Shown here one piece after another: positions 32,184 through 40,240 of a stretch of 42,634 nucleotides of DNA. The DNA is from Nitrososphaerota archaeon. GTDB taxonomy: Archaea > Thermoproteota > Nitrososphaeria_A > Caldarchaeales > JAVZCJ01. Position numbers and translations under genes: made by a program. The DNA is taken from positions 36,435 to 79,068 of the forward strand of contig JAWAZL010000005.1 of NCBI GenBank assembly GCA_038817485.1, given 5' to 3'. The notes beneath the pieces are model-generated. The model did not search any database and had not been told where the DNA came from. It saw nothing but the letters and a program-made list of their open reading frames with translations. The stretch's first letter is position 1, and each line of letters starts with the position of its first letter.

Positions 32184-34067
32184 ATGACTATAAAATACTT
32201 ATTTGAAGAAGCTGAAGAAATTCTTAAAAATGCAGGATTATCTAAGCCTATATTAGAAATTCCTAAAAAAATAGAATTTGGGGAAATATCATGTATTTCA
32301 TGTTTTGAAGATGCAAAAAAATTAGGTTTAAACCCTATTGAATATGCTAAAGAAATTTCTTCAAAAATAATTCTTAAAAAAGATGGTTTATTAAAAAATT
32401 TTGATATTAAGCCTCCTGGATATATTAATTTCTATGTTGATTGGATTAAATATACTGAAAAAACCCTAAATGAGATTTTAAAACTTAAGAATAATTATGG
32501 TAAAACGAATATTGGTGAAAATAAAAGAATTTTCCTTGAACATACGAGTGTTAATCCTAATAAAGCTTTACATATAGGTCATGCAAGAAATGTTTGTTTA
32601 GGAGATACACTTTATAGAATTTTAAATTTCTCAGGATATAAAGTAATTGTTGCAAATTATGTGGATGATAGTGGGAATCAAATGGCTGACATTTTATTAG
32701 GTTTTTTGGAACTTAAATATCCTATGGAACCACCAAAAGGAATTAGGTTTGATGAATATTGTGGAGATAAAATATACGTTGAAGTAAACAATCTTATTTC
32801 AAAAAATCCAGAACTTGAAAAAAAGAAAAGGAACATTCTTAAAGAAATAGAAAATATGAATTCAGAAACATTTAAATTCAATAGAGAAATAGCTGAAAAA
32901 GTTTTAAAAAATCAATTAGAAACATGTTGGAGATTAGGAGCAAGATATGATATAATAAATAGAGAATTAGATATAATAGTTTTTGGTTTATGGGATAGAA
33001 TATTTAATAAATTAAAGAATGCAGGCATAGTTTATTTTTCAAATGAAGGTACAAAAGCAGGTTGTTGGTTAATAGATTTATCAAAACATCCAATTTTAAG
33101 TAAGGAGGGAGATGAAGTTCTTTTAAGAAGTGATTTAACAACAACCTATATTGCTAAAGATATTGCTTATGCAGCTTGGAAACTTGGTTTATTGAGCGAT
33201 GATTTTAAATATAGCTTATTTACAAAAAATCCAGATGGCTCACCTTTATTAATAACGGATTTTAATGGAGAAATAGAAGAAAAATTTGGTGGATGTGATA
33301 AAGCAATATCCGTAATAGATGTTAGACAATCTAGACCACAAGAAATAATAAAATATGTTTTATCACTTTTAGGAATAGATTCTGAAAAATATATACATTT
33401 TTCATATGAAGTAGTTTCTTTAAGTTCAAAAGATGCTGAAAAAATTGGAATAAAAGATATAAAAACAAAAATTATTCATATGGAAGGAAGAAAGGGAATA
33501 TACATAAAAGTAGAAGAAATATTAAATATGCTAAAAGAGAAATTTATTTTAGAAACTAAGAAAAGACATCCTGAATGGAATGAGGAAAAAATAGATAAAA
33601 CTGCAGAAGCTTTAGCAATTGCATCTTTAAGATATGAATTAATAAAAAGTGATACTGATAAAATAATTGTATTTGATAGTGAAAAAGCTATGAAAATAGA
33701 AGGGAATACTGGGCCATATCTATTATATACTTTTGCAAGAGCATGTAGGATAATTGAAAAAGCAAAGGAATTTAATAAAAAAGTAGAAGTTTTTAGAGAG
33801 CCAAATGAGTATGAAAAAAATATTATAAGACAAATTGCTTTATTTCCATTAATTGTAGAAGAAGTAGCTAAAACACTTTTCATAAAAAAATTAGTAAATT
33901 ATACACATCAATTAGCATTATATTTCAATGATTTTTATGAAAAATGTCAAGTAATATCTTCTAATGAAAAAGAAACAAATTATAGATTAGCAATAGTAGC
34001 TGCTTTTAAGCAAACATTAAATAATTGTTTATATTTACTTGGATTGCCAATTATAGAAGAAATGTGA
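32184..34067 (+). CDS. argS: Arginyl-tRNA synthetase
   Basis: 627 residues, class I synthetase. An N-terminal Add-1 domain (1-~100) recognises the tRNA D loop. The catalytic domain starts with 'EHTSVNPNKALHIGHARN' (HIGH at 130-133). 'HMEGRKGIYIKVEE' is the degenerate KMSKS loop usual in ArgRS. The C-terminal DALR anticodon-binding domain (about 505-627) includes 'NTGPYLLYTFARACRI'. Start ATG 32184 lies 113 bases after tRNA-Pro. Its TGA stop (34065-34067) is directly followed by the first base of a tRNA-Arg gene, so enzyme and substrate tRNA probably share a transcript. Confidence 0.96.
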   Translation: MTIKYLFEEAEEILKNAGLSKPILEIPKKIEFGEISCISCFEDAKKLGLNPIEYAKEISSKIILKKDGLLKNFDIKPPGYINFYVDWIKYTEKTLNEILKLKNNYGKTNIGENKRIFLEHTSVNPNKALHIGHARNVCLGDTLYRILNFSGYKVIVANYVDDSGNQMADILLGFLELKYPMEPPKGIRFDEYCGDKIYVEVNNLISKNPELEKKKRNILKEIENMNSETFKFNREIAEKVLKNQLETCWRLGARYDIINRELDIIVFGLWDRIFNKLKNAGIVYFSNEGTKAGCWLIDLSKHPILSKEGDEVLLRSDLTTTYIAKDIAYAAWKLGLLSDDFKYSLFTKNPDGSPLLITDFNGEIEEKFGGCDKAISVIDVRQSRPQEIIKYVLSLLGIDSEKYIHFSYEVVSLSSKDAEKIGIKDIKTKIIHMEGRKGIYIKVEEILNMLKEKFILETKKRHPEWNEEKIDKTAEALAIASLRYELIKSDTDKIIVFDSEKAMKIEGNTGPYLLYTFARACRIIEKAKEFNKKVEVFREPNEYEKNIIRQIALFPLIVEEVAKTLFIKKLVNYTHQLALYFNDFYEKCQVISSNEKETNYRLAIVAAFKQTLNNCLYLLGLPIIEEM

Positions 34068-34157
34068 GGGCCCGTGGCCTAGAATGGATCGTATTAGTTT
34101 AAATAGGGCAGCGGCCTGCGGAGCCGCAAGTCGCGGGTTCAAGTCCCGCCGGGCCCG
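34068..34157 (+). tRNA. tRNA-Arg (GCG) with a 15-nt D-loop insertion
   Basis: Acceptor GGGCCCG (34068-34074) / CGGGCCC (34150-34156), discriminator G at 34157, no encoded CCA. D stem GCCT (34077-34080) / GGGC (34106-34109). Anticodon stem GCGGC (34111-34115) / GCCGC (34123-34127) with loop CTGCGGA, anticodon GCG. Variable loop AAGTC. T arm GCGGG-TTCAAGT-CCCGC (34133-34149). The D loop is too long; taking out 34090-34104 leaves AGAATGGATA, the normal archaeal form. Confidence 0.9.
34090..34104 (+). other. Predicted 15-nt intron in the D loop of tRNA-Arg
   Basis: CGTATTAGTTTAAAT separates GGAT from AGGGC. The exact cut can slide by one or more bases because of the shared T/A. No convincing bulge-helix-bulge was found by eye; only weak pairs such as GAAT with GTTT. 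If it is removed, this is among the shorter archaeal tRNA introns; if not, the tRNA has an unusually long D loop. Confidence 0.5.
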
Positions 34158-34245
34158 TAATACTTTTTAATAAATTAAAAATGATAAATTTAATTGATTT
34201 TTTATAGAGATATAACTAAGTTTTTATAAATAAAAAAATATTAAA

Positions 34246-35274
<1,029 letters not shown>

Positions 35275-35326
35275 TTACCCCTCTTTTAGTTAAATTCTTT
35301 TTTAAGCCTAATTAATAAATTTTAAA

Positions 35327-35824
35327 TTATTCTAAAGAAATTATTTTAGCTTCTTTTGAAATTGTATTAAATATAGCTATTGTAGATTCTCCTGATAAAT
35401 ATCCACATACTTCTCCTGGATTTATTATTAAAGTTTTCCCCTCTTTTTTTACTTCTTTTTTATGTGTATGTCCTCTAATTAATAAATCGAATAAATTTAT
35501 TTTAATAATGTTATCTATTGCTTTTATATCATCTCCATGTGTTAAAAAAATTTTTAATCCATCTATATCTAATACTGCAAAAAAATTATTTACTAAAGCA
35601 TTTATTTGAATGAGTTTTTGAGTAAGAAGATTCTTATCTCCATCATTATTTCCAAAAACAGTTATCATTCTTGATTTTAAATTTTGAAATTCTTTTATTG
35701 TAAATGGACTTACAAAATCCCCTGCATGTAAAACTAATTCAACATTCATTTCATTTAATTTACTTACTGCTTCTCTGATTTTTATTAAATTATCATGAGT
35801 ATCACTGATTATTCCGATTAACAT
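35327..35824 (-). CDS. YfcE/MJ0936-like metallophosphoesterase
   Basis: 165 residues with all metal motifs of the small phosphodiesterase family: 'GIISDTHDN' (D8, H10), 'LVLHAGDFVSP', 'VFGNNDGDKN', 'FLTHGDDIK' and 'LIRGHTHKKE'. Homologues such as MJ0936 hydrolyse phosphodiester bonds with Mn2+ or Ni2+; the natural substrate is unclear. A strong AGGAGGAG lies before ATG 35824. It follows the cyclophilin-like gene by 25 bases and precedes gap. Confidence 0.9.
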   Translation of the reverse strand: MLIGIISDTHDNLIKIREAVSKLNEMNVELVLHAGDFVSPFTIKEFQNLKSRMITVFGNNDGDKNLLTQKLIQINALVNNFFAVLDIDGLKIFLTHGDDIKAIDNIIKINLFDLLIRGHTHKKEVKKEGKTLIINPGEVCGYLSGESTIAIFNTISKEAKIISLE

Positions 35825-35849
35825 TTTATATCTCCTCCTTTTTAAAAGA

Positions 35850-36227
35850 TTAAGCTTTTTCTACTTTTATTTTATCTCCACTCTTAACTTTCTTGAAAAT
35901 TTTTGCATCTCCAATTATTTTTCCAATAACATTTACTGGACTATATGCTCTAGGTTTATCTCCTTTACTTACAGGAGTTTTACCAAAGAAAATGCATAAT
36001 GCATTTCCAGGAGGCCAATAAGCTACAGTTCCAACTTCAACTTCTTGAATTGAATTTTCTTCTTCTACTTTTACTGGTGTTTCAAAATATACCTCATCTC
36101 CCCATCTATTTGCAATAGACTCAAATGGTAATGCATTTAATATTGCTTTAACTGTTTTAGGGTTTGTTTTTTCATCTATTTCAACAAATACTTCTCCAAT
36201 AGCTTCTGTAATAATTTTTATTTTCAT
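35850..36227 (-). CDS. Cyclophilin-like fold protein (DUF369/PF04126)
   Basis: 125 residues of beta-barrel type. 'FESIANRWGDEVYFETPVKV' and 'EVGTVAYWPPGNALCIFFGK' followed by 'TPVSKG' are the distinguishing segments of the archaeal/Thermotoga cyclophilin-like family (TM1367-type). The residues needed for prolyl isomerase activity are not preserved in that family, so function is unknown. GGTGA lies seven bases before ATG. It is the first gene of a likely three-gene unit with the phosphodiesterase and gap. Confidence 0.85.
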   Translation of the reverse strand: MKIKIITEAIGEVFVEIDEKTNPKTVKAILNALPFESIANRWGDEVYFETPVKVEEENSIQEVEVGTVAYWPPGNALCIFFGKTPVSKGDKPRAYSPVNVIGKIIGDAKIFKKVKSGDKIKVEKA

Positions 36228-36334
36228 TTATCATTCACCATTTTAATTTTAAATATATTTTTTAGATATTGATATAATTTTTCATTTTTAAAAATCAAGT
36301 TTAAATATTCGTTTTTTAATAATATTTATTCAAT

Positions 36335-37429
36335 ATGAGAAAGATTCTTTTATTCTTAATGATATTTTTTATATTATTAACAATTTTTAATTTTTCTTCT
36401 AAAGCTCAAGGAGTAATAAATGAAATAGATATTCCAACTCCAAATTGTAAACTTTCAGATATAAAAATAGATAAAGATAATATAGTATGGTTTAGTGAAG
36501 AAGCTTCTGGTAAAATAGGTTGTTTTGATATTTTTTCTGGAAATATTACTGAATATAATATTAATGGAGTTGATCCGGTAGCAATATACATAGATAATGA
36601 AAAAAATGTTTGGATAGCTATGAAAAATGCTAATCTTATTGGAAGGCTTAATCCAAAAAATTTAGAATTAAGAACATGGAAAGTTAGAGAAGGTTCAAGT
36701 ATAAGAGATATAGTAATAGATAAAAATGGAAAAGCATGGTTAACTGGATATGGAATAAAAAGGATTATAATGCTTGATCCAAAAACTGATGAAATAAAAG
36801 AATTTTATATAAATGAATTAGCTCCAACAAAATTATTCCTTAAAGATAATTATCTTTGGTTTATTGCTCCTTTAAATAATAGTATTGTTTGTTTAAATAT
36901 TTTTGATCAAGTAGTCACACCTTATAAATTAACAATCGATGGTAAACCTAATGATATAATAGTAGATCCTAATGATTTTGTATGGGTAACTCTTCCTGGA
37001 GTAAATGGCATTGGTATGCTCAATCCTTCTACAGGTGAATTGAAAACTTATTCAATTCCAACTTCAAATAGTGAACCTTATGGATTATGTATGGATTCTG
37101 AAGGTAATATATGGTTTACAGAATATAATGGAAATAAAATTGCAAGATTAAATCCTAAAAATATGGAAATATTAGAAATTCTAATTCCTACTTTAAATGC
37201 AAAACCAACAAGTATTGCTATAGATAATAAAAAAAGAATATGGTTTATTGAAGAAAATGGAAATAAAATTGCAATTTTAGAAACTACTTCTTTACCTTCT
37301 AAGAAGGATGAAAAAATTTTTCCAGAATTATATTTAATAATTATTTTATCAATATTTATTGGAGTTACATCAGCTTTTATTACATTCAAATTTTTAGAAA
37401 AAAAGAAATATTCTAAAAAGAAAACTTAG
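36335..37429 (+). CDS. Membrane-anchored Vgb/NHL-like beta-propeller
   Basis: 364 residues. A signal peptide (1-~25, 'RKILLFLMIFFILLTIFNF') leads to repeated blades of ~42 residues with the pattern [NV]-x-W-[FV]-[ST]-E-x2-[GN]-[NK]-I-[GA]-x-[LF]-[ND]-P, for example 'GNIWFTEYNGNKIARLNPKN'. This is the virginiamycin B lyase (streptogramin lyase) type of propeller. A C-terminal membrane helix (about 330-352) followed by Lys residues anchors it with the propeller outside. The catalytic His residues of true Vgb are not obvious, so it is more likely a binding or surface protein. The end overlaps the convergent protease gene by 17 bases. Confidence 0.82.
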   Translation: MRKILLFLMIFFILLTIFNFSSKAQGVINEIDIPTPNCKLSDIKIDKDNIVWFSEEASGKIGCFDIFSGNITEYNINGVDPVAIYIDNEKNVWIAMKNANLIGRLNPKNLELRTWKVREGSSIRDIVIDKNGKAWLTGYGIKRIIMLDPKTDEIKEFYINELAPTKLFLKDNYLWFIAPLNNSIVCLNIFDQVVTPYKLTIDGKPNDIIVDPNDFVWVTLPGVNGIGMLNPSTGELKTYSIPTSNSEPYGLCMDSEGNIWFTEYNGNKIARLNPKNMEILEILIPTLNAKPTSIAIDNKKRIWFIEENGNKIAILETTSLPSKKDEKIFPELYLIIILSIFIGVTSAFITFKFLEKKKYSKKKT

Positions 37430-40214
37430 CTTTTCTTTTCCTTTTTAAAAATATCATTAATATTAAAAGTGTTAAAGGAATAAGAATTAATATAATTGCA
37501 ATAATTGTAATTTTTGAGAAAAATATTCTCATTTCTATTAAATCTATTCCCTCATCTATTATTCTTATTTCACTAAATATTTGATTTAAATAAGATATTT
37601 TAAATAAATATTTTCCATAAGGAGCAGATTGAATATATGCTAATCCATTCACATTAGTTTCAATAATTATACTTGTTCCATTTGGAAATTCAATCATTAT
37701 AGGAATTTTTGGTGCTGGTAAATTGAATATATCTTTAACTTTAATATTAAAATTATAAACTTTGCATTTAATATACCATTCTTTAGGAGAATTTATTATA
37801 TTTGAAGGATATTGTTCAGAAACTATATTTATTCCATTCCATCTAATTTCATATATTGTCCAATTCCCCTCATTAATCCATATATCATCATAAGAATATA
37901 AATAGTATGCTTCTTTAAAGTCTTTCTCTGGAATATGATGAATTGCAATAATATAAGATGGGAGTGGATATATCCTTCCTTCATAATTATCTAAAAATAT
38001 AATCGATATTTTATATTGCGTAATCCATTTTGCAAATATTTCTTTTGGAGAATCCATTTCAATAGTTATATTATTAGATTTTGAAAATATACTTCCATAC
38101 CATTCAATAAATTTTCTTCTTGTTCCATTATTATAATCAATTATTTGAGGAATAGATACTTCTATTACTTCTCCTTCATCATACCATCCATTTAATTTAG
38201 GATCATAATAAATTGATGAAATATTTAAATAATATTGAGTTTTCCAATTAGCAAAAACTACCTTTGGGCTATTCATGAAAATTATGCTTGATGTACTTTC
38301 TGAACCAGAAGCATCTCCAGACCAATTTTTAAAAACTTTCCTAATATTTTTATTTATGTATACTATTGTTGAATTTATTTTAACAAATACTTTTTCAAAT
38401 TTATTATACCATCCACTCCCAATTACTTCGCTATATGGAGAAATAACCTTTAGAAAATACTGTGTTTTGTAAATGGCATATATTATTGTATCTTTATCTA
38501 CAATTATTTCTCTAGAAATTTTATCTTCTCCATCACTCCATTTAATAAATAAATGCCTTATATTTTCTCCTTCATAGAAAGATTCTTGAATTTTAATATT
38601 ATGTTTTCCAGGTGCAACGAATATTTCTACATTCCCTTTAAAATTAGTTTTATAACGCACATCATCTACTTCAACATCTATCCCATTAAAAGGTGTTTGA
38701 ATAGTTAAAGTATAGCCTATTATTATTTCTTTCGTTAATATATTGTTATCCTTACTAATTTCAGGAATTTCTCCTTCTTCATCAATAATACATTTTATAA
38801 TATGCTTTCCATCTATTGCGATCCAATTTAAATAAAATTTTATTGAATCTCCAATTTTAAGAGAAAGGATTTTAGAGAAAAATAATTCATCATCTATATA
38901 TACTTTCATAGAGAAATCTTCTGCATCTCCCATTCCTAAATTAGCTATGGTTATATTAAATTTTATTATTGTTCCAGCATGAGCATTTAATGGATATATT
39001 GAAAAATCAGTAATAGATAAATCTACTACTTTATATTCTATACGTAATTCATAAGAAGAATCTTTTATAGAAACTATTTTTATTTTTAAACCATTTATTT
39101 TATCATTAAATTCTTGACCAATTTTAAAAGATGCATCATCAAGAGTTTCTGTTAAAGGATTTGCATCTATTATTTTTATTGCTCCTTCTTCAAATTCTTT
39201 AGATTCATCGATAAAAAGAATTAATATTCCTTCATTTGGAAGATAAGAATCAAAACCTATTTTCTTACGTAATTCTATTAAATAATAATTTTTTTGAGAA
39301 ATTGGAATTTTTATTGCTAAGAAACCCTCATCAATTTTTTCTAATGGATTAATTAATACTGAAGCAATTTCTCCTGAATGAATTTCTTTTATTCTATTGC
39401 TTGATATCCATCCAAGTTTAATTTTACACCAAGAATTTAAATGTGATGGAGTTTCTCCTAAATTGTTCCATAAACCACTTGACATTAAATCCCATTTTCC
39501 TAAAAATACATCTCCATATTTTCTACTATATAAATCTGGTAAACCAAGCATATGCGCTACTTCATGAGCAAAAACTCCAAGAGGGTCATTCTCAGATACT
39601 ACACAAATAGATAATGGTATTCTTCCTTCATTAGTTTGAAGAATATAAGGAGAAGTATATCCACATGACCATATATCATCTTCATTCCCTGAATAAGCTT
39701 GATTATCTCCTGAATGGACTATTATAGCTGCATCATATTTCTTATAATCAATATCTATATCGGCTATTCTTATTGCATCTTCAATAAGTTCATTATGTTT
39801 TTCTTCTGTAAAATTCCCACTTCCATAATACTTAATAGGATTATTTAGCATATACCATTTAGAAGTTATATTTCCATAAAAAGAAAATAATCCATAAGAA
39901 ACTTCTAAATAATATTCATTAACTTTATTAAAAACCAAATCTTTAATATAATCGATTGGTTTTGAATTTATTTTATCAATAAAATTTATTAAAATAACTA
40001 TTATAGATTTTATACTTTTTTCTGAAGTGTAACTATACTTATATTCTATTTTTTGAGAATTAAAATTATCATTTTTAATAATTGAAAATGCTGCATTCTT
40101 TTGTGAATTAATATTTTCGAAAGTACTTATTTGAAGAAAAGGATTTGAAGTAAATAAAATTATTAAGATTATAATATTTATATTCTTAAATAGGAATGTA
40201 TTTCTTTTATTCAT
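37413..40214 (-). CDS. Large secreted M6-like metalloprotease with CARDB and repeat domains
   Basis: 933 residues. A signal peptide (about 8-30) is followed by an immune-inhibitor-A-like catalytic domain: 'GVFAHEVAHMLGLPDLYSRK' holds H217-E218-x2-H221-x2-G-x2-D227, and 'WDLMSSGLWN' the Met-turn. A CARDB domain spans about 398-500 ('VDLSITDFSIYPLNAHAGTI'). Three or four beta repeats then follow, each finishing with W/Y-K-T-Q or WITQ just before Y-[FY]-L; they contain GWY, an F..W.G motif and 'MDSPKEIFAKW', like divergent InlB B-repeats. The C-terminal membrane helix (about 907-927) and 'KRKRKAK' anchor it to the cell. It follows the DUF2341 gene by 26 bases. Confidence 0.88.
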   Translation of the reverse strand: MNKRNTFLFKNINIIILIILFTSNPFLQISTFENINSQKNAAFSIIKNDNFNSQKIEYKYSYTSEKSIKSIIVILINFIDKINSKPIDYIKDLVFNKVNEYYLEVSYGLFSFYGNITSKWYMLNNPIKYYGSGNFTEEKHNELIEDAIRIADIDIDYKKYDAAIIVHSGDNQAYSGNEDDIWSCGYTSPYILQTNEGRIPLSICVVSENDPLGVFAHEVAHMLGLPDLYSRKYGDVFLGKWDLMSSGLWNNLGETPSHLNSWCKIKLGWISSNRIKEIHSGEIASVLINPLEKIDEGFLAIKIPISQKNYYLIELRKKIGFDSYLPNEGILILFIDESKEFEEGAIKIIDANPLTETLDDASFKIGQEFNDKINGLKIKIVSIKDSSYELRIEYKVVDLSITDFSIYPLNAHAGTIIKFNITIANLGMGDAEDFSMKVYIDDELFFSKILSLKIGDSIKFYLNWIAIDGKHIIKCIIDEEGEIPEISKDNNILTKEIIIGYTLTIQTPFNGIDVEVDDVRYKTNFKGNVEIFVAPGKHNIKIQESFYEGENIRHLFIKWSDGEDKISREIIVDKDTIIYAIYKTQYFLKVISPYSEVIGSGWYNKFEKVFVKINSTIVYINKNIRKVFKNWSGDASGSESTSSIIFMNSPKVVFANWKTQYYLNISSIYYDPKLNGWYDEGEVIEVSIPQIIDYNNGTRRKFIEWYGSIFSKSNNITIEMDSPKEIFAKWITQYKISIIFLDNYEGRIYPLPSYIIAIHHIPEKDFKEAYYLYSYDDIWINEGNWTIYEIRWNGINIVSEQYPSNIINSPKEWYIKCKVYNFNIKVKDIFNLPAPKIPIMIEFPNGTSIIIETNVNGLAYIQSAPYGKYLFKISYLNQIFSEIRIIDEGIDLIEMRIFFSKITIIAIILILIPLTLLILMIFLKRKRKAKFSF

Positions 40215-40240
40215 ACAATTTTCAACATTTTAAAAGCTAT

